A stretch of 64,000 nt of DNA from Halanaerobiaceae bacterium ANBcell28. Its GTDB lineage: Bacteria > Bacillota > Halanaerobiia > Halanaerobiales > DTU029. The notes beneath the pieces were generated by a model. The model did no database searches, was not told the DNA's origin, and saw nothing but the letters and a program-made list of their open reading frames with translations. Of this stretch, positions 7,692 through 17,651 are shown piece after piece (within the stretch, counting starts at the first letter, position 1; every line of letters begins with the position of its first letter). Location: NCBI GenBank assembly GCA_037623315.1, contig JBBJJH010000018.1:24356-88355 (forward strand). The letters are read 5' to 3'. The position numbers and the translations under genes were made by a program.

Positions 7692-8930
7692 ATGAAAAAT
7701 ACATTTGTAAATTTAGAACAATTAGAAAAAATTACTCAGGAATACCCTACTCCTTTTCACCTTTATGATGAAAAAGGCATTAGAGAAAATGCCAGAAAGC
7801 TAAATCAAGCCTTTGCCTGGAATCCAGGTTTTAAAGAATATTTTGCTGTTAAGGCTACGCCTAACCCTCGCATCCTGGAAATATTAAAAGAAGAGAATTG
7901 CGGTGTTGACTGTTCCTCCCTGACAGAGCTGATGATGTCAGATAGTGTTGGTTTCCATGGTGATGAAATTATGTTTTCTTCCAATGTCACACCAGCCGAA
8001 GATTTCAAGCTGGCAAGTGAATTAGAGGCAATTATAAACCTTGACGATATTTCACATATTGACTTTCTAGAAGATATTGCTGGTATTCCTGAAACCATTA
8101 GTTGCCGCTATAATCCTGGTAATAACTTTAAAAGCGATAATGATATTATGGATAACCCGGTTGAAGCCAAATACGGTTTTACTTATCCCCAACTAGTAGA
8201 AGGATTTAAAAAGCTGAAAGATAAAGGAGCAAAAGATTTTGGTCTCCACGCTTTTTTAGCAAGCAATACTGTTGCCAATGAATACTATCCTGCTTTAGCT
8301 AAAATACTTTTTAAGACAGCTGTAAAATTAGCAGAAGAAACAGGAGTGCATATTGCTTTTATTAATCTTTCTGGCGGTGTTGGTATCCCATATCGTCCTG
8401 AAGAAGAGTCTGCAGATATACTGGCTATTGGCGAAGGTGTAAGAAAAGCATATGAAGAAATACTTACCCCGGCTGGAATGGGGGATGTCGCTATCTATAC
8501 AGAATTAGGTCGGTTTATGTTAGGTCCATATGGTTGTCTAGTAAGTACTGCTATCCACAAAAAACATATCCATAAAGATTATGTGGGACTGGATGCTTGC
8601 GCAGCTAACCTCATGCGTCCCGCAATATATGGAGCATATCATCATATTACTATAATGGGAAAAGAAAACCAGCATCATGACCACAAGTATGATGTCACAG
8701 GCGGCTTATGTGAGAATAATGATAAATTTGCTATTGATAGAATGCTACCCAAAGTTGATAAAGGGGATTTAGTCGTCATTCACGACACAGGTGCCCACGG
8801 TTTTGCTATGGGATATAATTATAATGGTAAATTACGTTCTGCAGAAATACTCATGAAAGAAGATGGTTCTACAGAATTAATACGTCGAGCAGAAACCCCA
8901 GAAGATTATTTTGCCACAGTACAAATATAG
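7692..8930 (+). CDS. lysA: PLP-dependent decarboxylase, diaminopimelate decarboxylase type
   Basis: This 412-residue fold-III decarboxylase carries the PLP-binding Lys in FKEYFAVKATPNP (about residue 53), LSGGVGIPYRPEE for phosphate and substrate contacts, ELGRFMLGPYG, and the active-site Cys segment DVTGGLCENNDKFA. The C-terminal IHDTGAHGFAMGYNYNGKLRSAE matches LysA proteins, which convert meso-diaminopimelate to lysine. Related carboxynorspermidine and ornithine decarboxylases share the fold, so substrate is inferred. It is co-transcribed with the TrmB regulator and ends before the terminator at 9245. Confidence 0.75.
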   Translation: MKNTFVNLEQLEKITQEYPTPFHLYDEKGIRENARKLNQAFAWNPGFKEYFAVKATPNPRILEILKEENCGVDCSSLTELMMSDSVGFHGDEIMFSSNVTPAEDFKLASELEAIINLDDISHIDFLEDIAGIPETISCRYNPGNNFKSDNDIMDNPVEAKYGFTYPQLVEGFKKLKDKGAKDFGLHAFLASNTVANEYYPALAKILFKTAVKLAEETGVHIAFINLSGGVGIPYRPEEESADILAIGEGVRKAYEEILTPAGMGDVAIYTELGRFMLGPYGCLVSTAIHKKHIHKDYVGLDACAANLMRPAIYGAYHHITIMGKENQHHDHKYDVTGGLCENNDKFAIDRMLPKVDKGDLVVIHDTGAHGFAMGYNYNGKLRSAEILMKEDGSTELIRRAETPEDYFATVQI

Positions 8931-8943
8931 AAGCAACTTGACA

Positions 8944-9008
8944 TGTGGATAAGTCTGTTAACAACTTGCTAATAAGATGTTTATATATTGTTAATATCTT
9001 GTTGATAA
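8944..9008 (+). repeat. Six-copy DnaA-box-like array, 11-bp phased
   Basis: Copies on the plus strand are TGTGGATAA (8944), TGTTAACAA (8956), TGCTAATAA (8967), TGTTTATAT (8978), TGTTAATAT (8989) and TGTTGATAA (9000), spaced 12, 11, 11, 11 and 11 bp. The first is a perfect DnaA box and the others keep the TGTnnATAA frame. All point the same way. It starts only 14 bp after the lysA stop. The DNA between this array and the next (9009-9140) is AT-rich and gene-free. Confidence 0.6.
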
Positions 9009-9140
9009 CTTTATATTAAAAATATTATATAACTTTATAATCCAAGCGCAAAATTCGATATTTTATTACAAATTTAGACATGATAGTCTTTCAAACATCA
9101 ATTATAACAGAAAAAACAGCCTCATAAAACACAATAAAGC

Positions 9141-9214
9141 TGTAGATAAATTGTTTATAAACTGTATACAAACTGTTAATAACTGTTCATAATTTGTGGA
9201 TAACTTGTGAATAG
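9141..9214 (+). repeat. Seven-copy DnaA-box-like array, 11-bp phased
   Basis: Copies are TGTAGATAA (9141), TGTTTATAA (9152), TGTATACAA (9163), TGTTAATAA (9174), TGTTCATAA (9184), TGTGGATAA (9195, perfect DnaA box) and TGTGAATAG (9206), spaced 11, 11, 11, 10, 11 and 11 bp. Orientation is the same as in the array at 8944-9008. The regular 9+2 spacing is what cooperative DnaA filaments use in known origins (established knowledge); no binding evidence exists here. Confidence 0.6.
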
Positions 9215-9244
9215 ATTAAAACTGATACTAAGTTTTTGCATAAG

Positions 9245-9276
9245 AAATACCAGCTACATGCTGGTATTTTTATTCT
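9245..9276 (+). terminator. Intrinsic terminator after the lysA-type gene
   Basis: AAATACCAGC pairs perfectly with GCTGGTATTT around a 5-nt loop, followed by a T-rich tail. Confidence 0.7.
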
Positions 9277-9298
9277 TTTTAAATATAAAATATATTTT

Positions 9299-9338
9299 AA
9301 GACCAAACGCAGAATCATCATCCTCCGTTTGGTCTTTA
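9299..9338 (-). terminator. Intrinsic terminator of the dehydratase-activase gene
   Basis: AAGACCAAACG pairs perfectly (11 bp) with CGTTTGGTCTT. It lies 14 bp beyond the end of the minus-strand gene; the minus-strand tail is only partly T-rich. Confidence 0.6.
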
Positions 9339-9351
9339 CTTTGCGCTATAT

Positions 9352-12300
9352 TTAGCTTTTAGAAATCTCATTTACTTTTTTTAAACTAGCAATTTCTGCA
9401 GTTAACTCACTAATCTTTTCGGATTCTACTGCTATAAGTTCATCTAGGTTTTTAAAAGCTGTTGACAAGAAAAGTTTTATACGATTTTCTTGGTTTACCA
9501 CACTAGCACCTGAATCATAATCTATCGCTTTAATATTCACCCCTGCATAAGATTCCCTTAATTTTTTAAGCATTCCTTTTCCTACTACATGATTTGGTAA
9601 ACAGGCAAAAGGCTGAATACAAATTACATTCTTAACATTACTTTCAATTAATTTTGCCATTTCACCAGTTAAAAACCAACCTTCTCCAGTATGATGTCCT
9701 AAGGTCAAGTGTTCTTTAGCTCCTGCTGCAATTTCATATATACTTGCTGGAGCTTCAAACCTGTCACTTTTCTTTAAGGCCTTTTTCATAGTTCGTCGAT
9801 ATATTAACTCTATAGCTTTTATACCCAGTTTACTTAAAATAAATTTAGACCAAGTTGAAGTAAATAATTTATGCTTTTCTTGAAGGTTATATAAAGAGTA
9901 TAAAACAAAATCCATAAGATCTGGTAATACCACCTCGGCCCCTTCTTTTTCTAGGAACTCAAATAAATTATTATTAGCATCAGGATGATATTTAACTAGA
10001 ATTTCGCCAACAATTCCCACCCTGGGTTTAACTATATCTTCATTTAATTCTAATCTATCAAATTCCCTTACGATTTTAACTAGCATTTTATTAAAATCTC
10101 GATAACTACCATCCAATATGGTATCTTTACAGCTATCAACACATTTTTGATAGAGTTCATTAGCAGAACCAGGAATTCTCTCATAAGGCCTTGTTTTATA
10201 TAATACCCTCATTAATACATCACCAAAGGTAACAGCTTTTAACATAGCATCAATTAAACTCTTGCTTATTTTAAAACCAGGATTATCATCCATACCCATT
10301 GGGTTTAATGATAGAACTGGAACCTGTGATAAATTGGCATCTCTCAGTGCCTTTTTCAGAAAAGCTATATAATTAGTAGCCCTACATCCTCCACCTGTTT
10401 GGCTTATAATTACTGAGGTACTGTTCAAATCATATTTTCCAGATTGTAGTGCCTGCATTAACTGACCAACAACTAAAATCGAAGGATAACAAGCATCATT
10501 ATTTACATATTTTAAACCTATATCTATTGCCTCTTTATTTACTTTTGGAAGAAGTTCCAGATTATAACCTGCTTTTTGAAAAGCAGTTTCTAAAAACTGA
10601 AAATGTATTGGAGACATTTGAGGAGCTAAAATCGTATCTGTCTTTTTACGCTCTTCAGTAAACAAGGGTATTTCAGTGTTAGGCTCCTGTTCATCTTCCA
10701 CTTCACTTTCTCTATTATCTCTCTCTTTAATGGCTGCAATCAAGGAACGAATTCTTATTTTAGCAGCCCCCAGATTACTTATTTCATCAATCTTAAGCAG
10801 TGTATAAAGTTTTTCTTTTTCTTCTAAAATCTCTTCAATTTGTTCAATTGTTACTGCATCAAGCCCACATCCAAAAGAATTCAATTGTACCAACTCAAGC
10901 ATATCATTAGCTGCTACATATTGAGCAGCACGATACAAACGTGTATGATAAACCCACTGATCTATTACCCTAAGTGGTCTATTAAGATCTTCCAAGTGAC
11001 TAATGGAATCTTCACTAAGAACAGCTAGGCCTAGGGCCTCTATCAGCTCAGGTATTCCATGATTCACTTCTGGGTCAAGATGATATGGTCTTCCGGCTAA
11101 TACAATTCCGCTCTGACCACTTTTACTTACATAATCTAATATCTCTTCACCTTTTTTCCGTACATCATTTTTAAAGCTAAGGTATTCTTCCTCTGCTTTC
11201 TCAACTGCTCTTTTAATTTCAGCCAGGGATATACCTTCTGCCTTCAATTCCTCAGCCAGACGTTTTGACATTTTCTTAAAGTCATCAAGAGATATGAATG
11301 GATTATAAAAAAGAATATTATTATCTTTCAAAATTTCCATATTAGCCTTAATGGTTTCAGGATATGAAGCAACAATTGGACAGTTAAAGTTATTATTAGC
11401 TTCCTGATCTTCCTTTCTACTATAGGCTACACTTGGATAAAAAATCTTTTTTATACCTTTGCGTTCAATCAAGTCAGTAATATGTCCATGTACTAACTTA
11501 GCAGGATAACAGACTAATTCTGAAGGTATTGTCTCCATTCCAAGCTCGAAAATTTCTTTATTGGACTCAGCAGATAATACTACCCGATAACCCAGTTCGG
11601 TAAAGAAAGTAAACCAAAAAGGATAATCTTCATATATGTTTAAAGCCCTAGGAATACCGATTATACCCCTTTTGGCTTCCTCTTTTTCCAAAGCTTTGTA
11701 AGAGAATAAACGTTCATATTTATAACGGAACAAATTAGGGGCTTTTTCTCCCATTTCTAAACCAACACCCTTTTCACAACGATTTCCAGTGATAAAACGG
11801 CGTTTTCCAGTGAATTTTTTAATAGTTAACATACAGTTATTTTCACATTTTCTACAGCGAGTATGTGAAGTGCTAACTTCAAATTTCTCCAATGCTTCAG
11901 CATTAAGAATACCTGACTTTTCTTTGTCATCTTTTTTAAGCAAGGCTTTATCTCTTGCATAAAGAGCAGCTCCAAAAGCCCCCATCAAGCCTGCAATATC
12001 TGGTCTGACAACTTCCTGGCCACTTATTTTCTCCAATGCCCTTAAAACAGCATCATTGTAAAAAGTACCTCCCTGTACAACAATACTCTTGCCAAGTTCT
12101 TCATTGTTTCTAAAACCGATTACTTTAAACAAGGCATTTTTGATTACAGAAATAGCCAGCCCAGCAGAAATATTATTAATACTAGCACCTTTTTTTTGTG
12201 CTTCCCTCACTTTTGAATTCATAAAAACTGTACAACGTGTTCCTAAATCTAGTGGTCTATCAGCTTTTACTGCCAGCTCTGCAAATTCTTCAACATCATA

Positions 12301-13686
12301 TTGTAAAGATTTTGCAAATGTTTCTATAAAAGAACCACAACCTGAAGAACAGGCCTCATTTAACATTACTGAATCAATAGCACCATCCTTTATCTCCAGA
12401 CACTTCATATCCTGACCTCCAATATCAAGGATAAAGTCAACGTCTGGGGCAAAGAATTTAGCACCAGTATAATGAGCTACTGTCTCCACTAGACCTATAT
12501 CTATATTTAAAGCACTCTTCAATAATTGTTCTCCATAACCTGTTACCGCAGAATGAGCAATTTCAATACTCTCATCTAACTTGGAATACAAATCCATCAA
12601 GGCTTTATTTGCTGTATCTAAAGGATCACCTTGATTGCTATTATAAAATGAATATAAGAGTTTTCCGTCTTCTCCTATTAATACCATCTTTGTTGTAGTT
12701 GATCCAGCATCAATACCTAGAAAAGCCTTACCCTGATACTTAGATAAGTCACCACGCTGTACCTGATATTGTTGATGACGTCTTATAAACTTCTCATATT
12801 CTTCTTGCTTAGCAAAAAGGGCTTCTAAATCTTCTTCATCATCATCCGTATCATGGCTAGAAATTTCACTTAGTTCCGATAAAAGCTGGGAAAAGGAAAA
12901 AACAGCATGTTCCTTTTTCTCCATAGCTGCCCCTACAGCAACAAAATACTGGGCATTATCAGGCGCATAAATTTCATGTTCTTCCAAAGCTAAAGTTTTG
13001 ATAAACCTTTCCCTTAATTCAGAAAGAAAATGCAAAGGCCCACCTAAAAATGCAATATTACCTCTTATAGGTCGCCCCTGAGCTAAACCACCGATTGTTT
13101 GATTTACCACTGCCTGTAATATTGACAGAGCAATATCTTCTTTAGCAACTCCGTCATTCAATAAAGATTGCACATCAGATTTAGCAAAAACTCCACAGCG
13201 AGACGCTATTGGATAAATATTTTCACCCTCTTTAGCCAAGTGATTAAGTCCCTGAGCGTCAGTCTTTAGTAAAGAAGCCATTTGATCGATAAATGCTCCA
13301 GTACCTCCAGCACAAGCACTATTCATCCTCTGATCAACAGAATCTCCAAAATAGGTTATCTTGGCATCTTCCCCTCCTAATTCTATTGCTACATCAATAT
13401 GAGGGAGCATCTCCTCCACTGCATTACTACATGCAACTACTTCCTGAAGAAAGGATATTTTTAATTTGTCAGCAATATCCATACCCCCAGATCCACTTAT
13501 TGTAACTGCCAACCTACTAGTACCAAAAGTATTTGCTGCTTCAAGCAACATATTTTTTACAGTTGAACGAACATTAGCAAAATGCCTCTTATACTTGTTA
13601 TAAACTATTTCTTTTTGCTGATTTAAGATAATAATTTTTACTGTTGTAGAGCCTATATCTAGACCAACATTTAAGATGCCATCCAT
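9352..13686 (-). CDS. Giant 2-hydroxyacyl-CoA dehydratase activase-related protein
   Basis: This 1444-residue fusion has two ASKHA ATPase domains of the BadF/BcrA/HgdC type (about 1-255 and 315-580). Each starts with a [16 protein letters not shown] phosphate loop and has a Cys that could hold the bridging 4Fe-4S cluster ([25 protein letters not shown]). A Cys-rich segment follows (CRKCENNC ... GNRCEKG, about 618-650), then the DUF2229 region and an HgdB-like Cys-containing C-terminal part. Classical activases use ATP to send one electron to 2-hydroxyacyl-CoA dehydratases. This long form is widespread in anaerobes and its exact substrate is unknown. No dehydratase genes are adjacent. ATG 13686 follows GAGGAGG. 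Confidence 0.85.
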   Translation of the reverse strand: MDGILNVGLDIGSTTVKIIILNQQKEIVYNKYKRHFANVRSTVKNMLLEAANTFGTSRLAVTISGSGGMDIADKLKISFLQEVVACSNAVEEMLPHIDVAIELGGEDAKITYFGDSVDQRMNSACAGGTGAFIDQMASLLKTDAQGLNHLAKEGENIYPIASRCGVFAKSDVQSLLNDGVAKEDIALSILQAVVNQTIGGLAQGRPIRGNIAFLGGPLHFLSELRERFIKTLALEEHEIYAPDNAQYFVAVGAAMEKKEHAVFSFSQLLSELSEISSHDTDDDEEDLEALFAKQEEYEKFIRRHQQYQVQRGDLSKYQGKAFLGIDAGSTTTKMVLIGEDGKLLYSFYNSNQGDPLDTANKALMDLYSKLDESIEIAHSAVTGYGEQLLKSALNIDIGLVETVAHYTGAKFFAPDVDFILDIGGQDMKCLEIKDGAIDSVMLNEACSSGCGSFIETFAKSLQYDVEEFAELAVKADRPLDLGTRCTVFMNSKVREAQKKGASINNISAGLAISVIKNALFKVIGFRNNEELGKSIVVQGGTFYNDAVLRALEKISGQEVVRPDIAGLMGAFGAALYARDKALLKKDDKEKSGILNAEALEKFEVSTSHTRCRKCENNCMLTIKKFTGKRRFITGNRCEKGVGLEMGEKAPNLFRYKYERLFSYKALEKEEAKRGIIGIPRALNIYEDYPFWFTFFTELGYRVVLSAESNKEIFELGMETIPSELVCYPAKLVHGHITDLIERKGIKKIFYPSVAYSRKEDQEANNNFNCPIVASYPETIKANMEILKDNNILFYNPFISLDDFKKMSKRLAEELKAEGISLAEIKRAVEKAEEEYLSFKNDVRKKGEEILDYVSKSGQSGIVLAGRPYHLDPEVNHGIPELIEALGLAVLSEDSISHLEDLNRPLRVIDQWVYHTRLYRAAQYVAANDMLELVQLNSFGCGLDAVTIEQIEEILEEKEKLYTLLKIDEISNLGAAKIRIRSLIAAIKERDNRESEVEDEQEPNTEIPLFTEERKKTDTILAPQMSPIHFQFLETAFQKAGYNLELLPKVNKEAIDIGLKYVNNDACYPSILVVGQLMQALQSGKYDLNSTSVIISQTGGGCRATNYIAFLKKALRDANLSQVPVLSLNPMGMDDNPGFKISKSLIDAMLKAVTFGDVLMRVLYKTRPYERIPGSANELYQKCVDSCKDTILDGSYRDFNKMLVKIVREFDRLELNEDIVKPRVGIVGEILVKYHPDANNNLFEFLEKEGAEVVLPDLMDFVLYSLYNLQEKHKLFTSTWSKFILSKLGIKAIELIYRRTMKKALKKSDRFEAPASIYEIAAGAKEHLTLGHHTGEGWFLTGEMAKLIESNVKNVICIQPFACLPNHVVGKGMLKKLRESYAGVNIKAIDYDSGASVVNQENRIKLFLSTAFKNLDELIAVESEKISELTAEIASLKKVNEISKS

Positions 13687-13743
13687 ATCCAGAGCCTCCT
13701 CTTAATAATAAATTGTTCAAAACTATAACTTTGCTCAAAATCA

Positions 13744-14460
13744 TTATGTATTATATAAATCCTTTATTTGGTAGTACTCTTTAACAGATTGTAATGCCTC
13801 ATCAACAATATCCTTAATTAATATTACTCCTTTATCCAAGCCTAAAATTTTCTCAATAACAGACCCAAAAAAAAGATATTTTCTTCTTAAATTCTCTAGC
13901 GCCTTTTTATCTTCTTTTAGCTTCATATATAACTCCCCAATTTCTGCACCATAAGCTATAAAAAGCTTTATATAAAGACTTGCTATTTCACCTGGATAAC
14001 TTACATCAAAACTGCCTTCCTTTATTCCCTGTTCAATCATAGATTCGATAATTGGTTTAAACAATTCTTCAGATTTCTTTAAAACCTTTTTTTCTAACTC
14101 TAAATTCTTATTATTTCCATATACTTCAGTTACCATAGGTATATACTTACCCAGATTTTCTGTTTTAAAAAAGATAAGTTGTCTAATATATTCATTTATT
14201 TTTTCTAAAGCAGAAAGGTCTTCTCTACTCTCTATTTCTTTAGGTATGTCTAATTGTTTATTTACTATATTCAATGCTATTTCTTCTAATAAATCTTCCT
14301 TGGAGTCAAAATAATAATAAAAAGCTCCTCGAGAAAGTCCTATTTCATCAAGAATATCCTGAACAGAAGTCTGTTGATATCCTTTTAAATTAAATAGTTT
14401 ATATGCTGTATGAATAAATTGAGTTTTCCTATTACTTCCTTCCGCATTTTCCACCATCAT
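13744..14460 (-). CDS. TetR/AcrR family regulator
   Basis: This 238-residue regulator has the N-terminal TetR helix-turn-helix with VQDILDEIGLSRGAFYYYFDSKEDLLEEIA (about residues 30-60). The C-terminal domain is all helical, ligand unknown. A near-perfect palindrome sits at 14512-14524, just before its start, which suggests autoregulation. It could also control the dehydratase-activase gene 57 bp downstream on the same strand, or the ABC exporter upstream; sequence alone does not decide. Confidence 0.85.
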   Translation of the reverse strand: MMVENAEGSNRKTQFIHTAYKLFNLKGYQQTSVQDILDEIGLSRGAFYYYFDSKEDLLEEIALNIVNKQLDIPKEIESREDLSALEKINEYIRQLIFFKTENLGKYIPMVTEVYGNNKNLELEKKVLKKSEELFKPIIESMIEQGIKEGSFDVSYPGEIASLYIKLFIAYGAEIGELYMKLKEDKKALENLRRKYLFFGSVIEKILGLDKGVILIKDIVDEALQSVKEYYQIKDLYNT

Positions 14461-14511
14461 CTTCCACCCCTATATTTAAGCATATTGGCTTCGCCATACT
14501 TGCCAATAAAA

Positions 14512-14524
14512 ACCGACTGTCAGT
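14512..14524. promoter_or_regulatory. Candidate TetR operator
   Basis: ACCGACTGTCAGT is a 13-bp palindrome with one mismatch, 52 bp upstream of the TetR start at 14460. The sequence is of the ACCGAC-n-GTCGGT type often seen before TetR genes in Firmicutes. Confidence 0.4.
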
Positions 14525-14699
14525 ATGTTTTCATTATATTACACTTATTACCTAAAGTCAATTTGTCTTTATAATTTTATGGAAAATTTTATAAAAAATT
14601 TACCTACTCTAATAAATTATTACGAATAGGTAAATTTAATGGCCTCTTATTAAGTTTTTTTAATTCCTTTTAGCAAATTGAAGTTTTCTCAGCAGATTA

Positions 14700-15428
14700 C
14701 TATTCCCACTTCCAGAACTTCAAGCAAAGTATAGAAGTGATAATCAAGAATGATAATAACACCAGGATGTTTATCAGTAGTGGAAATTCTCCAGGAACAC
14801 CCACCATTACCTGACGTAGTGCATCTCCTAGATATGTTAGTGGGATAACTCTAACTACTGGCTGTATGAAACCTGGTAGTATATCTATGGGAACAAAGAT
14901 TCCGGATAGAAACATCATAGGAAATTGTACTACCTGAACTATACCATTGCCACCTTCCATACTACTTACAAAACATATCAACATATATCCCAGACTTATA
15001 AAGGTAGCTGCTCCCAACAATACCAGAAAGAATATCTTATATAGCTGACCTACAAGGCTGATGTCAAAAACAAGAATAGCTATTGTAATAATTACTGATG
15101 CCTGCACTAAGCCACTTAACAATCTTAAGACTATTTCACTACTTAATAATGATCCTTTTGATAGCGGTGTTACATTTAAACCCCTGATGATTTTCTTTTC
15201 TCTAAGACTTAGAAACTGTAAGGAACCAAAGATTCCAAGTTGCATTAAGGCCATAGCCAGTATCCCTGGCATTACATAGTCAAACTCAATACCTGCACCC
15301 TCTCCTGTAAATACCAAACCAAAAAGAAAGATAAATATCACCGGTAGAACAAAGAACCAAAACAAACCACTTCTATCCCTAGTAAACTCCTTTGAATTCG
15401 CAATAAACATTTTTCTAAAAGCTCTCAT
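14700..15428 (-). CDS. ABC-2 type transporter permease
   Basis: This 242-residue permease has six predicted membrane helices (e.g. residues about 22-42, 52-72, 100-122, 134-155, 165-185, 218-238). SLREKKIIRGLNVTPLSKGSLLSSEI between helices 2 and 3 is typical of ABC-2 exporters of the drug or lipid type. Its ATG overlaps the stop of the ATPase gene (TAATG), showing coupling. The pair forms an exporter of unknown substrate. A two-component system lies just upstream on the same strand and may regulate it. Confidence 0.85.
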   Translation of the reverse strand: MRAFRKMFIANSKEFTRDRSGLFWFFVLPVIFIFLFGLVFTGEGAGIEFDYVMPGILAMALMQLGIFGSLQFLSLREKKIIRGLNVTPLSKGSLLSSEIVLRLLSGLVQASVIITIAILVFDISLVGQLYKIFFLVLLGAATFISLGYMLICFVSSMEGGNGIVQVVQFPMMFLSGIFVPIDILPGFIQPVVRVIPLTYLGDALRQVMVGVPGEFPLLINILVLLSFLIITSILCLKFWKWE

Positions 15429-16354
15429 TATCGAATCTCCCTCCCTGTTAATTTTAAGAATAAGTCTTCTAAGCTTGCCTTTCTTAATTCAATTCCTTCA
15501 ACTCTTTTATTAAGACTTTGGCCATAGGCCATCAATTCAGAAATTGTCTGCGAAGCATTTTTGCTATATAGTAAAACCTTATTTTCCTCAGCTATATTCA
15601 TTTTGCTTACTTCTGCCAATTGTCCCAAACCTTCAAGCTCTTCACTTGAAAAAGCAGTGTTTTCAAACTCAATGGCATCTTCTTCAAAGTGTTCTTTGAT
15701 TAGCTCTTCAGGTCTTCCTCTGGCAATAATCTTACCATGGTCAACAATTACTAAAATATCACAAAGCCTTTCAGCTTCATCCATGTAGTGTGTTGTTAGA
15801 TAAATTGTTTTGCCTCTTTCTTTTAGCTCAAGAATCAAATCCCATAATTGTCTTCTGGATTGTGGGTCAAGACCTGTAGTAGGTTCATCAAGAAAAATAA
15901 TGTCTCCATTTCCTACTACTGCTAAAGCAACTGCCAGTCGATGTCTTTGACCTCCTGATAAGGCTTCAGTTTTTTCGTTTTTCTTACTTTCAAGTCCTAG
16001 CATTGAGATTACTTCTTCTGCCTCCATAGGATTTTGATAAAAGCTGGCAAATAATGAGACAATTTCCATAACCTTCAGTTTAGAAAATAATGCTGGTGTT
16101 TGTAGTTGGACACCTATCTTTTGCCTTATCTCTTCCATGTCTTTAGCAGGATCCAGGTTCATAATATTAATTTCTCCTTGATCCCTTTTCTGTAAGCCTA
16201 TCAATGTCTCAATAGTAGTGCTTTTCCCTGCTCCATTTGGTCCTAACATCCCGAAGATTGTTCCCTTTTCTACTTCAAAACTAATTCCATTTACCGCCTT
16301 TACTGAACCATAACTTTTTTCTAAATCTTTCACTTTAATACAGGTCTTACTCAT
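15428..16354 (-). CDS. ABC transporter ATP-binding protein (ABC-2 exporter)
   Basis: This 308-residue ATPase has Walker A GPNGAGKST (about residue 39), signature LSGGQRHRLAVALA, Walker B DIIFLDEPTTGLDP and the switch His in YLTTHYMDEAE. The C-terminal extension of about 80 residues ending SLEDLFLKLTGREIR is normal for DrrA-like exporter ATPases. The start is ATG 16354 behind AAGGGGG. It energises the permease encoded by the overlapping downstream gene. Confidence 0.93.
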   Translation of the reverse strand: MSKTCIKVKDLEKSYGSVKAVNGISFEVEKGTIFGMLGPNGAGKSTTIETLIGLQKRDQGEINIMNLDPAKDMEEIRQKIGVQLQTPALFSKLKVMEIVSLFASFYQNPMEAEEVISMLGLESKKNEKTEALSGGQRHRLAVALAVVGNGDIIFLDEPTTGLDPQSRRQLWDLILELKERGKTIYLTTHYMDEAERLCDILVIVDHGKIIARGRPEELIKEHFEEDAIEFENTAFSSEELEGLGQLAEVSKMNIAEENKVLLYSKNASQTISELMAYGQSLNKRVEGIELRKASLEDLFLKLTGREIR

Positions 16355-16434
16355 TTTTCAATTCCCCCTTGAATTTTTCTTTTTATCTGATTTGTTTTAA
16401 TTTCTTAGCTTAAATTAATATTAACACTGGCAAT

Positions 16435-16479
16435 AAAAAAAAGGATCACCCTTTATTGTGAAATAGGGTCACCCTTTAG
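16435..16479 (-). terminator. Possible terminator after the two-component genes
   Basis: The region has two direct copies of GGATCACCCTTTA/GGGTCACCCTTTA, with an ACCCT...AGGGT stem and an eight-T tail on the minus strand. The stem is imperfect, so the call is tentative. Confidence 0.35.
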
Positions 16480-16553
16480 TACTATTTGTGGTACTATTTA
16501 TGGTAATATATATATTTTTACAGATTTTTTTAGATAAACTAGCAGATGGTATG

Positions 16554-17651
16554 CTAATTACAGTCAAACTCCACCTCTATCCTTGTTCCATTTCCTTCTT
16601 CTGATTCAATATTAATCTTACCATTATTATGAGATACGCGGGCTTTCATATTACTTAAACCATTACCTTTTTTTACCTCTGTAGTAAAGCCTTTACCGTT
16701 ATCCACAATATTTAAAATAAGCTTATTTTCTTTCTTTTTAAGGATTATTCTTGCTTCATCTGCTTCACTATGCTTGTGAATATTAGTAAAAGCCTCTTGC
16801 ACAATACGATAAATTGCCAATTCTTGTTCTGGACTTAATCCGTTTATTTCTTCAATTTCACAGGCTACCACGATATCTCTTCTTTGAGCAAAAAGCTCAC
16901 AATGGGCTTTAAGTGCCTGAACCAAACCCTTCTCTTCCAGGGTTGATGGCTTAAGTTCAAAAATCATATTCCTAAGTTCCTTTAAAGTTTCCTCAACTGT
17001 TTCTTCTAAATGATTAATTATTTTATTTGTTTTTGCATCTACTTTCACCCTTTGTCGTAAGGAATGTACACTATACTTAATACCATGCAGTCCTTGAGAA
17101 ATAGAATCATGTAAATCCCGGGCCATTTTATTTCTTTCCTGGGTAACTATCAAATTTTTCGTTGCCTCTTCTAAGAGGATCTCTTTATGTGTAAGTTCTT
17201 CGAGATACTTATTCTCAATTTCTAGTTCCAGCACTTTCTTTCTCATCTGCCAAACCTTATGGTCAATAACTATTACTATAGCTGAAACGAAAAATCCACC
17301 TATCCCTATAAGTAAGAGAAGTACATTCATTTCATAATCAATTAACTGATAGCGTGATATAAGAAATAATGTAAGCCCTCCTACAAATATTGCAGCAAGT
17401 AGAAAAACTATAATTTGTTGTATAAACTGATTAGCAAATTTGTACTTTTCAAGAAGACCACCTAGATAATATGCCCCACTGCCAACTCCACCTGAAATAA
17501 GACCACAGAAGATAATAAAAAGAAAAATCTGTGCAGCACTAATCTGACTATCTGAAGTAAATATCAAATAAAATATAGAAAATAGAGTAGCTGCTCCAGC
17601 CCCTAGCAGAGTAGTCATAATCCATTTTTTTAAAAGACTATCATTTTCCAT
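16554..17651 (-). CDS. NarL-type sensor histidine kinase
   Basis: In this 365-residue kinase, residues 1 to about 130 carry four hydrophobic segments (about 11-31, 40-65, 79-100, 108-130) with little extracytoplasmic sequence, so sensing is probably within the membrane. A coiled coil (about 133-170) leads to the HisKA_3 dimerisation domain with phospho-acceptor His181 in KMARDLHDSISQGLHG. The ATPase domain follows with IYRIVQEAFTNIHKHS (N box) and DNGKGF, ending at GNGTRIEVEF. Its ATG overlaps the stop of the response regulator (TAATG). The likely target is the neighbouring ABC exporter. Confidence 0.88.
   Translation of the reverse strand: MENDSLLKKWIMTTLLGAGAATLFSIFYLIFTSDSQISAAQIFLFIIFCGLISGGVGSGAYYLGGLLEKYKFANQFIQQIIVFLLAAIFVGGLTLFLISRYQLIDYEMNVLLLLIGIGGFFVSAIVIVIDHKVWQMRKKVLELEIENKYLEELTHKEILLEEATKNLIVTQERNKMARDLHDSISQGLHGIKYSVHSLRQRVKVDAKTNKIINHLEETVEETLKELRNMIFELKPSTLEEKGLVQALKAHCELFAQRRDIVVACEIEEINGLSPEQELAIYRIVQEAFTNIHKHSEADEARIILKKKENKLILNIVDNGKGFTTEVKKGNGLSNMKARVSHNNGKINIESEEGNGTRIEVEFDCN

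Noticed and set aside
8944..9214. Calling the region the chromosomal replication origin
   Set aside because: No dnaA, dnaN or other origin-linked gene is present, and minus-strand genes dominate on both sides, so there is no strand switch of the kind expected at oriC. Kept as DnaA-box-like arrays only.
16690..16720. DnaA box TTATCCACA inside the histidine kinase gene
   Set aside because: It encodes the conserved DNGKG segment and has no neighbouring copies.
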